From DATCJA01 sp963814955 (GTDB taxonomy: Bacteria > Acidobacteriota > Vicinamibacteria > Vicinamibacterales > UBA2999), in assembly GCA_963814955.1 (NCBI GenBank), contig CAWFEX010000006.1, forward strand, positions 248,001-312,000: DNA of 64,000 bases, written 5' to 3'. Positions 45,242-53,838 of this stretch are shown here, in pieces. The notes beneath the pieces were generated by a model. That model was given only the letters and a program-made list of their open reading frames with translations, was not told the DNA's origin and searched no databases. Position numbers and translations under genes: made by a program. The first letter of the stretch is position 1. Each line of letters opens with the position of its first letter.

Positions 45242-46813
45242 GTGGCACTCACCCGCCGCCAGTTCATATGGCGCGCTGCCGCGTCGAGCATCGGCCTGGC
45301 TTCAACTCAGTCGAACGGCTGCGGCCCCCTCCTGCTTCACGCGCAATTGCCGGACAGCCGTGGTTCAGAGCTGTTCCGGCACGGCGTGGCCAGCGGAGAT
45401 CCGCTCGCCGACCGGGTCATTCTGTGGACGCGGGTGACCCCCAACGAGGCGCCTCCGCGCACGGCGGTCGATGTGGAATGGAGTGTCGCCACCGATCCAG
45501 CGATGGAACGTGTCGTCGCCCGAGGGAACGCTCGCACCACGGCGGAACGCGACTTCAGCGTCAAGATCGACGCCGGGGGGCTGCAGCCGGGTCGTACTTA
45601 TTACTACGCCTTCGAAGCAGGAGCAGAGCGATCGCCGATCGGCCGCACGAAGACGCTTCCGCAGGCCGCCGAGGCCTCGCGCGTACGCCTCGCCCTGCTC
45701 TGTTGCGCGAACTATCCGACCGGATTTTTCAACGTGTATCGCTGCGTCGCGAACCGGTCGGACCTCGATGCTGTGGTACACGTCGGCGACTACATCTACG
45801 AATTCGAAAACGGCAGGTACGGCGACGGCACAGGCCTGCTGCGCATTCCGGAGCCGCGGCGTGAAGCGGTGACTTTGAGCGACTATCGAATTCGTTACGC
45901 GACGTATCGGTCGGATCCCGACCTTCAGGAAGCTCACCGGCAACACCCGTTCATCGCGGTGTGGGACGACCACGAAATCACCAACGACGGATGGTCGGGC
46001 GGAGCGTCGAACCACAATCCTGAGCAAGGCGAGGGCGACTGGGCGACGCGCCAGGCGGCCGCCTACCGGGCGTACATGGAGTGGATGCCGATCCGGGAAA
46101 CCGCAGCGGCAGGGATTCACTTGTACCGCAGTTTTCGATTCGGCTCGCTGATGGATCTCATCATGCTGGACACGCGCAGCATGCGTGACAAGCAAACAAG
46201 CGACCTGGCGTCGTTGCCCGATCCGAAGCGCACGATCCTCGGCGCTGCCCAGAAATCCTGGATGTTCGACCAGCTGCGCGGGTCGCAGCAAGCTGGGACG
46301 GCCTGGCGACTCCTTGGACAGCAGGTGTTGTTTTCGCGCGTAACGCCGCCAGGTTGGCCGGTCCTGTCTCCCGACGCGTGGGATGGATATCAGGCGGAAC
46401 GCGACGGGCTGCTCGACTTTCTCGCGGCCGAGCGCGTCCGCGACGTCGCCGTCCTCAGCGGCGACCTCCACAGCTCGTGGGCGCTCGACATCCCTCGCGA
46501 CCCGTGGCGTGGCTACCAACCTTCTACAGGCGACGGGTCACTGGCTGTCGAGCTGTTGGCGCCCGCAATCAGCTCGGCTCCGCTCTTCGCGAGCCCCAGC
46601 ATGAGAGACCGCGCGCCGCTTCTGCGAACATTCCTGCCGCACCTGAAGCTCCTGGATGGCGACAACCGGGGGTATGTGCTGATTGACGTGGCGCACGCGC
46701 AGATTCGCGCGGACTGGTACTTCGTGCCGACGGTGCTGGAACGTACCAACGCGGAGACTCGGGGAGCGGGATTCGTGTGCGAGAAAGGATCCTCGCGCCT
46801 GATACCTGCCTGA
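45242..46813 (+). CDS. phoD: Alkaline phosphatase D, Tat-exported
   Basis: PhoD-family phosphodiesterase/alkaline phosphatase. Twin-arginine signal TRRQFIWRAAASS starting at GTG 45242, then ELFRHGVASGDPLADRVILWTRVTP, the N-terminal fibronectin-like PhoD_N. Metal-binding metallophosphatase motifs include VHVGDYIYEF, WDDHEITNDG and SGDLHSSW. 523 residues. It probably releases phosphate outside the cytoplasm. Confidence 0.9.
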   Translation: MALTRRQFIWRAAASSIGLASTQSNGCGPLLLHAQLPDSRGSELFRHGVASGDPLADRVILWTRVTPNEAPPRTAVDVEWSVATDPAMERVVARGNARTTAERDFSVKIDAGGLQPGRTYYYAFEAGAERSPIGRTKTLPQAAEASRVRLALLCCANYPTGFFNVYRCVANRSDLDAVVHVGDYIYEFENGRYGDGTGLLRIPEPRREAVTLSDYRIRYATYRSDPDLQEAHRQHPFIAVWDDHEITNDGWSGGASNHNPEQGEGDWATRQAAAYRAYMEWMPIRETAAAGIHLYRSFRFGSLMDLIMLDTRSMRDKQTSDLASLPDPKRTILGAAQKSWMFDQLRGSQQAGTAWRLLGQQVLFSRVTPPGWPVLSPDAWDGYQAERDGLLDFLAAERVRDVAVLSGDLHSSWALDIPRDPWRGYQPSTGDGSLAVELLAPAISSAPLFASPSMRDRAPLLRTFLPHLKLLDGDNRGYVLIDVAHAQIRADWYFVPTVLERTNAETRGAGFVCEKGSSRLIPA

Positions 46814-46832
46814 TCGAGGCACAAAGGTTCAT

Positions 46833-46885
46833 CGTAGGGTGGGCCTTTACGGCCCGCCTGGCGCGGCCTAAAGCCGCGCCCTACG
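46833..46885. repeat. REP pair (GTAGGGCG family) between phoD and amidohydrolase
   Basis: CGTAGGGTGGGCC...GGCCCGCC joined to GGCGCGGCC...GCCGCGCCCTACG, an inverted pair with terminal CGTAGGG/CCCTACG. It sits between two converging genes, directly against the amidohydrolase stop. Same unit as at 39024 and at the RAYT borders. Confidence 0.88.
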
Positions 46886-48097
46886 TCAGTTCCATCCGTT
46901 CTTCGGCAGGCCTGGCGTCACGCGCAGAGCGTTCTGGTGGTACACCTTCCGCAGAACACTGTCCGGCAGCCCCATCCCGTAAAGATTCCAGAAGGCGTGG
47001 TAGTCGCGGTAATAGTCGAAGTACTCGTCCGTCGTCTCCAGCACCCGCCAGTAGTAGGGGAATTCGGTGGGCGCGTACGTGTCCTTGCCGAAAAGAATTC
47101 GATCCTGGTACTTCACGAAGAAATCGTGAGCGCCGCGCGGCTGACGCCCGAGGTCGTACAGAATCGCCGCGAGCTCGAGAATGACGTTTGGATGCTCGTC
47201 GAGGAGCTTCGCGGCCAGGCCCAGATTGTTTGCATGCCAACCAAAATGCGCCGCGATGAAGCGCGTTTTGGGGTGCTTCTTGAAAAGGTCGTTCCGCTCC
47301 GCGAGGAGCTGCTCGAACGTGACGTTCTTGTTCAGGTACTGACGGCGATCGGGATACAGCGCCAGCTCGAGCCATCGCTCGTTTTGGAGGGTCGGTTGAT
47401 GGAAGAACTCCTGTGGCTCCGCAGTGTGAATGATCACAGGAATATTCAGGCGCGCCGCGGTCTCCCAAAGCGGTGACAGTTCGGGATCGCTGATCTTCAG
47501 ACGCGAACCGTCTTTCTTCAGCGTGTCCATGCCCGTCTGCTTGAAAATCTTGAACCCAATGGCGCCCGCTCGCACGTCTGCCTCGAGTTGCGCCGCAGCT
47601 TTCTTACCGTATCCGGGCTCCACATCGCGGAAGCCATTCAGGCCGTTGGCGAACAGCGTGAATCGGTCCGCGTATTTCGTGCTCCGGATGAAGTCAATCT
47701 TCTGTTTCAGCTCGGCGCCGTAATCACCGCTCAGGTTGTTGAGCACGCGTATGTTGAGCGCGTCCATCTCCTTGATCAGCCGCTCGACGGACTGGGCTGT
47801 CGGCCCGGTATGACTGTGGATATCGATGACCGGGAACTTCGCGCGCGGGACCTGGTGCTCGTCAACCACGAGCGTCGTCTTCGGCCGATAATCGACGATG
47901 CTTGGCGCCGGCCATTCAGGAGCCTGGCACTGTCCAACGCGGACGAGTGTCGTGCCTGGCGGGCATTCCTCACCGGGCTGAATCTGCCGCACAACACGGC
48001 CGCGGCCACCGCGCCCAGGGCCGGCGGGCCCGTCCTGTGCGGCGAGCACCGATGCGACCACTATGGCCAGCACCATCGAGAAAGCAGCACGTCGCAT
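46886..48097 (-). CDS. Secreted amidohydrolase-2 family protein
   Basis: 403 residues from ATG 48097, signal MRRAAFSMVLAIVVASVLAAQ. TIM-barrel amidohydrolase: FPVIDIHSHTGP is the first metal motif, IPVIIHTAEP and RFIAAHFGWHANN follow, and FGKDTYAP carries a late acidic residue. Substrate unknown; the class includes decarboxylases. Divergent from the M19 dipeptidase with a 37-base gap. Confidence 0.82.
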   Translation of the reverse strand: MRRAAFSMVLAIVVASVLAAQDGPAGPGRGGRGRVVRQIQPGEECPPGTTLVRVGQCQAPEWPAPSIVDYRPKTTLVVDEHQVPRAKFPVIDIHSHTGPTAQSVERLIKEMDALNIRVLNNLSGDYGAELKQKIDFIRSTKYADRFTLFANGLNGFRDVEPGYGKKAAAQLEADVRAGAIGFKIFKQTGMDTLKKDGSRLKISDPELSPLWETAARLNIPVIIHTAEPQEFFHQPTLQNERWLELALYPDRRQYLNKNVTFEQLLAERNDLFKKHPKTRFIAAHFGWHANNLGLAAKLLDEHPNVILELAAILYDLGRQPRGAHDFFVKYQDRILFGKDTYAPTEFPYYWRVLETTDEYFDYYRDYHAFWNLYGMGLPDSVLRKVYHQNALRVTPGLPKNGWN

Positions 48098-48134
48098 GAG
48101 CACGCAGCCTCCTGTCGTCAATCATAATCGTAGG

Positions 48135-49265
48135 ATGCGTTGCCTGGCTGCCTTCCTGATCCTGACCGTGACCGCGGGCCTCCAGGCCAGGCAAGGTGGA
48201 GATTTGCTCGCCCGGGCGATGGCGCTCCACAAACAGGTGCCGCTCATCGACGGGCACAACGACTATCCATGGGCGCTCCGGCAAAACAACGTGGAGCGAG
48301 ACCTCAACAAACTCGACATCAGGATGCCGCAGCCGAAGCTGCACACCGACATACCGCGGCTTCGGGCGGGCGGCGTCGGCGGTCAATTCTGGTCCGTCTA
48401 CGTTCCCGCGAACATGCAGGGGCCAGCCGCGGTCCGCGCGACCTTCGAACAGATTGACGTCGTCCACCGGATGGTCCGCAAGTATCCCGACACGTTCGAG
48501 CTCGCACTCACGGCGGCCGACGTGGAACGTATCTTCAAGGCAGGCAGGATTGGCTCGCTCATCGGCATGGAGGGCGGCCATTCCATCGACAACTCGCTGG
48601 CGACGCTGCGCATGTTCTACGCAGCCGGCGCGCGCTACATGACGCTCACCCACAGCACGAACATTCGCTGGGCCGACTCCGGTACGGACATGCCGAAGGT
48701 TGCGGGCCTCTCGAGATTTGGCGAGGAAGTCGTGCGCGAGATGAATCGACTTGGAATGCTGGTAGACCTGAGCCATACCTCCGCGGACGCAATGCGCGAC
48801 GCGATTCGGGTGAGCGAAGCGCCAGTGATCTTCTCGCACTCCGATGCCCGCGCATTGAATGATCACGGCCGCAACGTTCCCGATGACGTGCTGCAGCTGG
48901 TGCGCCGCAACGGCGGCGTCGTCATGGTGACATTCGTTCCTGGCTTCCTGACGTCCACAGGGAAGGCCACGCTGGCCGACGTCGCCAACCACATGGATCA
49001 CGTTCGCAAAGTGGCAGGCGCCGATCACGTTGGCATCGGCAGTGATTTCGACGGCATAGAGACCGTGCCTGTCGGATTGGAAGACGTGTCGAAGTATCCG
49101 GCGCTGACAGCCGAACTGCTGCGCCGCGGTTGGCCGGACGACGACGTTCGCAAGGCGCTCGGGTCCAACGTGCTGCGCGTCATGCGAAGGGCGGAAGAAG
49201 TTGCGGCGCGTCTTCAGAAGGAGCGCGAGCCTTCAACCGCGACGATCGATCAGCTCGATAAATAA
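48135..49265 (+). CDS. Secreted membrane dipeptidase (M19 family)
   Basis: Zinc dipeptidase/renal dipeptidase-like, 376 residues, signal MRCLAAFLILTVTAGLQARQ. IDGHNDYPWALR carries HxD zinc ligands, MEGGHSID the bridging glutamate, LTHSTNIRWADSG and DLSHTSADAM, and FSHSDARALNDHGRNVPDD further histidines. GSDFDGIE is typical. It probably degrades dipeptides in the periplasm. Confidence 0.92.
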   Translation: MRCLAAFLILTVTAGLQARQGGDLLARAMALHKQVPLIDGHNDYPWALRQNNVERDLNKLDIRMPQPKLHTDIPRLRAGGVGGQFWSVYVPANMQGPAAVRATFEQIDVVHRMVRKYPDTFELALTAADVERIFKAGRIGSLIGMEGGHSIDNSLATLRMFYAAGARYMTLTHSTNIRWADSGTDMPKVAGLSRFGEEVVREMNRLGMLVDLSHTSADAMRDAIRVSEAPVIFSHSDARALNDHGRNVPDDVLQLVRRNGGVVMVTFVPGFLTSTGKATLADVANHMDHVRKVAGADHVGIGSDFDGIETVPVGLEDVSKYPALTAELLRRGWPDDDVRKALGSNVLRVMRRAEEVAARLQKEREPSTATIDQLDK

Positions 49266-49279
49266 GCCGGTTTTACGGT

Positions 49280-49342
49280 CACGGCTCATAGAGCCACGGA
49301 GCGGAAACAATTGATCTCCGTGCCTCCGTGTCTCTGTGGCCC
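49280..49342. repeat. CACGGAG/CTCCGTG-word inverted repeat between converging genes
   Basis: GCCACGGAGCGG (49293-49304) faces TCTCCGTGCCTCCGTGTCTCTGTGGC (49315-49340), forming an imperfect hairpin between the dipeptidase and the converging hydrolase. A degraded GTAGGGCG-type REP half (CCCTACG) just after it supplies the stop of the latter at 49363. Confidence 0.75.
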
Positions 49343-49362
49343 GTGGACGTGAAGCGGGTGCC

Positions 49363-50439
49363 CTACGCGAACTTCGCGCGCCGATTCACGAGATCCGGGT
49401 GCCGCTCGGCGAATCGCCGCAGCGGTTCAACGGGCACGCGGCCGTAGGCATCCGTGCCGCTGAAGCTCCACGGCCATCCGCCAGCGTAGCCCCCGCTCAC
49501 CGCGAATTCGAGATACTCGTCGAGAGACGTCGGCGGCGGCGAAACGCCATCCGGATGCGCCTCCTGCCCATTGCCCGGAAATTCGCCAAGAATGACGCGG
49601 CGGCGAACTCCGAGCGCCGACGCGGGAGTTCCGAAGATGTCGGTCTCACGTTCGGGATGCCGCTCGTCGGGATACGAGTGCAGCTGCAGCACGTCCAACC
49701 CGATCGCATCGTCGTCCCACGCCCACAGGTTGTGGACGCGCGCGCATCCGAGCGTAGTGAGCGCGCCGGGATGCTCGGTGTGGACCAGATCGCTCAGACG
49801 CGACACCAGGCCGGCCATCACCTCGAACGACAGAGGCCGTCGCACTCGGGAGCTCCTGTCAGCTTCCCACTCCTCTATGACGAAGTCCGGCTCGTTCATG
49901 AACTCATAGGCGAGGATCGCGGAGCCGAGATCGGCGCGCGCGCCACGAGGCCCATATCTGTGCACGAGCGGCCGCACGACTCCCTCGAAAAGCTTGTCGC
50001 GTCCTTTCCGGATCGATAGGACGTTGGCGCGACCGTCCGGGAGCCGCGCCTCGAGCAGCTCCCCCGTCGTGGAATCGGTGACGATCTCGCGCAGTCCGCT
50101 GAACATCCAGTGATGATCCAGCAGGACGAAATCGAGACGAATGTCCGCGTCGTGGGCGATTTCGATGGCAGCATCCAGATCGGCGAAGAGATATGGATCG
50201 GGACCGAGCGGCATGCCGGTATCGTCGTAGACGATTCCCGCGCGGCCGTCGCAGAACAGAAACCAGCGCGCCACCGTGAAGCCAAGCGCCGCCATCGTCT
50301 CGAAATCGCGGGCGACTTCCGCGCGCCGCGTCGACACGCCGAGATGAGAGCCCCAGACATTGGCGCCGAAATCGAGGCCGTAGAAGATTGTGCGGCCGTC
50401 AGTCGACCAGGGGTAGTTGCAGCCGTGGAGGTACTTCAC
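49363..50439 (-). CDS. Cellulase-like glycoside hydrolase (GH5-type fold), cytosolic
   Basis: 358 residues, no signal peptide, GTG start 50439. TIM-barrel hydrolase: AALGFTVARWFLFCDGR, then LAYEFMNEPDFVIEEW with the likely acid/base Glu after Asn, LQLHSYPDE, and VILGEFPGNG with the likely nucleophile Glu. The NEP motif is clan-A glycoside hydrolase-like. Substrate unknown; no transporter nearby. The 5' end abuts CACAAGT repeats. Confidence 0.75.
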   Translation of the reverse strand: MKYLHGCNYPWSTDGRTIFYGLDFGANVWGSHLGVSTRRAEVARDFETMAALGFTVARWFLFCDGRAGIVYDDTGMPLGPDPYLFADLDAAIEIAHDADIRLDFVLLDHHWMFSGLREIVTDSTTGELLEARLPDGRANVLSIRKGRDKLFEGVVRPLVHRYGPRGARADLGSAILAYEFMNEPDFVIEEWEADRSSRVRRPLSFEVMAGLVSRLSDLVHTEHPGALTTLGCARVHNLWAWDDDAIGLDVLQLHSYPDERHPERETDIFGTPASALGVRRRVILGEFPGNGQEAHPDGVSPPPTSLDEYLEFAVSGGYAGGWPWSFSGTDAYGRVPVEPLRRFAERHPDLVNRRAKFA

Positions 50440-50455
50440 AAGTCACAAGTCACAA

Positions 50456-51017
50456 CGCGTAGGGCGGGCCTTCACGGCCCGCCGGCACAGGATTTTGCTC
50501 TTCAATCAGGTGCGACCCACTCGGCTGTCTGGATTCACATACAAAGGCCGTTACCAATATTTCCTCACAATCTGCACGTTCGACCGACGGCGACACTTCA
50601 CGCGGAAGGCTCTGGTCGACGACGTCAGGTCGACATTCTTACGTACGTCCGCCGAGCACCAGTTCGCAATTTCTGCGTACTGCTTCATGCCGGACCACCT
50701 TCACATCCTCGCAGAAGGCCAAACGGACTCTGCGGATCTTCGCGGATTCATCAGCTTGGCAAAACAGCGATCGGCTTACGTCGCGCGGAATAGCATTCGC
50801 GGCAGGCTTTGGCAGACGGGGTATTTCGATCGAGTATTAAGACGGGAGGATGATGCGTACACCGTGGCGCGCTACATCGTGCAAAACCCGGTACGCGAGG
50901 GGCTGGCCGAATCGCCGATCGATTATCCGTTCTGCGGCTCGTCCGTTTGGTCGAAAGAAGATTTAATCGAGTCGACGATGTGGAGGCCTGGCGCCCCGTA
51001 AAGGGGCGCCCTACGCG
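50456..51017. mobile_element. RAYT transposase cassette bounded by inverted REP elements
   Basis: CGCGTAGGGCG (50456-50466) and CGCCCTACGCG (51007-51017) are perfect 11-base inverted ends, each part of a REP hairpin (GGGCC...GGCCC on the left, GGCGCCCC...GGGGCGCC on the right). They enclose one REP-associated transposase gene. CACAAGT words directly precede the left end (50437-50455). Matching REP pairs are at 39024 and 46833. Confidence 0.85.
50510..51001 (+). CDS. REP-associated tyrosine transposase (Y1, IS200-like)
   Basis: 163 residues from GTG 50510. YQYFLTICTFDRR, then CFMPDHLHILAEG, the HUH histidine motif, and a C-terminal ARYIVQNPVREGL with the likely nucleophilic tyrosine. RAYTs process REP single strands. 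The stop codon falls inside the right REP. Frame is intact, so it may be active; there is no sign of a second IS end structure. Confidence 0.88.
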   Translation: MRPTRLSGFTYKGRYQYFLTICTFDRRRHFTRKALVDDVRSTFLRTSAEHQFAISAYCFMPDHLHILAEGQTDSADLRGFISLAKQRSAYVARNSIRGRLWQTGYFDRVLRREDDAYTVARYIVQNPVREGLAESPIDYPFCGSSVWSKEDLIESTMWRPGAP

Positions 51018-51029
51018 CTTGTGCCTTGA

Positions 51030-53759
51030 TTAGCGGCGCATGATCTCCAGATATTTCGCGAGGAGCGGCTGATACGGCCCCTGATACGCGCGAACGTAGC
51101 GCGCGAGCTTCGCCTGGTCCGCGGCCGATACGGCGAGTTTCTCGCGGGTGGTCACGTGGTACTGAGCAAAAACAGCGGCGAACAACGCCACCTGTTCGGT
51201 CGGGTGCCGGGTGAGATAACCGTCCAGCACAGGCAGCGACTCCGCATACCGTCCGTTCATCAGATACGCGGACGCCAGGCGCTGTGCGATCTCGTCGTCG
51301 GCGGGATTCCGATCGTAGGCGGGCTTCAGGACATCGACTACGGAATCTGACTGCCCATCCCGCAATCTGGCGTCGGCCAGCATTAGGTAAAAGACCGTGG
51401 GCCTCTGCTCTTTGCCGATGGCGAGCTGCCATACACCGGCTGCATCACGGTCGCGCCCCGCGGCGGCGAACGTCGCGCCCAGATAGAACGCCGCAGGAAA
51501 GAACTCCCGGCGCGGGCCGGCAGCGAGCTGCAGCTGCGTGGCCGCTTCGTTCAACTGGCCCTTCGAGTACCAGTCGAGACCTTTGAAGAACGCGGCGGCC
51601 GTCTGATCGCCCGTCGTGAGCGCCTCGAGCGCCGCGGCGCCGTACCGCCCTGCGCGCGCCTCGGCCAGGGGTCCCTTCAGCGCGGGCGACGTCTTCGCCA
51701 CCGAATCGAGCATGGTGTCGAGCAGACTGCGCTGCAGGACAGCCTTGGGATCGAACTTCGCCACGTTACCCCGGAGAAATGGCACGGGAGACGCGCCGCG
51801 CGCCGATCCGTCGACGATAAACGGACGCGCGAGAACGCCTGCGACGTTGCCGCCCCGCGTTATGCGCGCCCGCGCGATATAACGGCCAGGCGGGAGCATC
51901 GCAGGAGATATCACCCCCTGCGAGATTCGCTGGTTCGGTTGGGACGCCGCAAGCATCTGCGCCGGAGCCGTCAGCAGCGCCGGCGCATCCTGGTCGTCGG
52001 CAATTTCGAAGTTCACGGTCGTCGCCTCGAGCAGCGCCGGCATCGTCGAGTACATTTCCAGGAATGCCGCGACATTGCCTTCGACACGCGGCTCGACGCC
52101 GGGCCGGATGCGCTGGTTGTTGTCTGTTCCCGCGTCCCCAATCAAGAGGTCGCCGATGGCGAATTCCTCGCCGCCGAGCTTCCACGCGTTGATGTCGCGA
52201 ATGATTCCGCCGCGGCGTCCCTCACCATCGACGACCCCGAAGCGCAGGGAGTAGTTGCCGGGCTCGATGACGACCTCGGTGAGGTAGTCGCGCGGCGAGC
52301 TCTGCTGATTGTTCGGGACCGACAGCACACGCTTGTCAACCGTTCCGGAAACGACTTTTCCTCCGTCGTCGAGAAGCACGTAGCCGACCGTGAATTCCTC
52401 CGGCTCGCCTCCCGGTTGTCCAACTTCTGCGGCAATCATGATCCGCGACTTGTCGCTGGCCGGATCCTTCTGTGTAAAGGTCGTGAGACGCACCGGTACT
52501 TCCGCCACACCGAAGGGCGACTTCAGTGCGTCCATCAGCGTTTCTTCAGCCTTTCGGCGTGTGGTTGTCGGGGACGACAGAACGAACGCCCGACGCGACC
52601 GGACCGTCACGCCGCGGCGACGCACCTCTAAGTCGATCCGGTGTTCCTTTCCATCTCGATCGCGGGCACCTTCTTCAACGCCAAGCATGTAATACGCGAG
52701 CGTTTCCGACGCCAACCTGTCGAAGACGTTCTGGCCGGTTCCCGCGATGTAGTACAAGGCGCCGCGCGTAGAAGCGGCGAGATCGCCCAATCCCTGTACC
52801 TGCATGTCGCGATCTTCGGTGGGCGTCGGCTGCAGGCGCGCGACCGTGATGTCGTGCCTGGGAACATCGAGCAGGAGCACGTGGATCGACACGCGCGCGT
52901 ACGCGGCGGCGCGGATGATTCCGTCGAGGTCGCTCGGGCTCTCGAGCACCATCCCTTCCGACAGCAGGATGAGCGTTTTCGGACCGTCGATGACCGAGAG
53001 TCCCAGCAGGAGATCCTGGAGCCCGCGCAGCGATTCAGTCGTGTCCTGCCGGACGCTCCGCACGAGAGAGCTGCTCTCGCTCAGAACGTCGCGCTCGCAC
53101 TGCTCGAGCGCCACGCCAATCAGGCGAGGGCACTCGCGCAGGATGACCTGCGCGAATATTCGGCCGTCGCCCTTTTCGGCGATCGCGATGGCTTCATACA
53201 ACCCGATGTTGAATCTTCCGCTGTACGACTGCTGGCGGCCCACGACTCGCTGCATCGCCTGTCTGAGGCGTAAACGGTCGTTGGTGAACCCTACGGAAAT
53301 GCCCGGCTCGGGATAGGCGACAAAGGCCGTGCGATCGGCGGGACTGAGCTGTTCAAGAAACTTGGACGCTGTGTCGAGCAACCCCCGCGCGCCCCCAAAC
53401 CGAATCCCGAGCTGATCGACGGCGATGACGAACATGCGCCCGTTCGGTGGCTTGAGGTTGGTCGTGAACATCGTCTCGAAGGGATCCGCCGCTTCACGCT
53501 TGGCGGCTTCCACGTCGATTCGCACGAGGTCGGCCGAAACAACCCGGCGCGGCTCGCCGTCTATCTTCACGACGAAGTCAGGAGCAAGCAGATCCTCCAC
53601 CGGCTTGCCGTTGCCGTCGACGACCGAAACGTCGACCGCGACGACATCTACCCCGGTTCGGAAGGTGGGCCCCTGCTGGGGCGCGTCCGACTGGGACTGG
53701 GCGGCTAGCGTGGCGACTACCGCCAAAAGGGCCACGATGATGCCGAGCACTTTCTTCAT
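51030..53759 (-). CDS. VWFA-related Acidobacterial-domain secreted protein with TPR-like tail
   Basis: 909 residues, signal MKKVLGIIVALLAVVATLAAQ. TFRTGVDVVAVDVSVVDGNGKPVEDLLAPDF is the family opening (TIGR03436-type), followed by a von Willebrand A-like domain (MFVIAVDQLGIRFGG; MIDAS-like residues diverged). A beta-rich middle region follows, and the C-terminal third is helical with tetratricopeptide-like spacing. Very common in Acidobacteriota; function unknown, exported. ATG 53759 has GGAG upstream. Confidence 0.85.
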   Translation of the reverse strand: MKKVLGIIVALLAVVATLAAQSQSDAPQQGPTFRTGVDVVAVDVSVVDGNGKPVEDLLAPDFVVKIDGEPRRVVSADLVRIDVEAAKREAADPFETMFTTNLKPPNGRMFVIAVDQLGIRFGGARGLLDTASKFLEQLSPADRTAFVAYPEPGISVGFTNDRLRLRQAMQRVVGRQQSYSGRFNIGLYEAIAIAEKGDGRIFAQVILRECPRLIGVALEQCERDVLSESSSLVRSVRQDTTESLRGLQDLLLGLSVIDGPKTLILLSEGMVLESPSDLDGIIRAAAYARVSIHVLLLDVPRHDITVARLQPTPTEDRDMQVQGLGDLAASTRGALYYIAGTGQNVFDRLASETLAYYMLGVEEGARDRDGKEHRIDLEVRRRGVTVRSRRAFVLSSPTTTRRKAEETLMDALKSPFGVAEVPVRLTTFTQKDPASDKSRIMIAAEVGQPGGEPEEFTVGYVLLDDGGKVVSGTVDKRVLSVPNNQQSSPRDYLTEVVIEPGNYSLRFGVVDGEGRRGGIIRDINAWKLGGEEFAIGDLLIGDAGTDNNQRIRPGVEPRVEGNVAAFLEMYSTMPALLEATTVNFEIADDQDAPALLTAPAQMLAASQPNQRISQGVISPAMLPPGRYIARARITRGGNVAGVLARPFIVDGSARGASPVPFLRGNVAKFDPKAVLQRSLLDTMLDSVAKTSPALKGPLAEARAGRYGAAALEALTTGDQTAAAFFKGLDWYSKGQLNEAATQLQLAAGPRREFFPAAFYLGATFAAAGRDRDAAGVWQLAIGKEQRPTVFYLMLADARLRDGQSDSVVDVLKPAYDRNPADDEIAQRLASAYLMNGRYAESLPVLDGYLTRHPTEQVALFAAVFAQYHVTTREKLAVSAADQAKLARYVRAYQGPYQPLLAKYLEIMRR

Positions 53760-53838
53760 GGAGCGCTCCGCGTGAAGGTTACGAGGGGAGTATGACCGGT
53801 TAATCACAGAACAACCCGGCCAAAAACGCAAGCTATTC

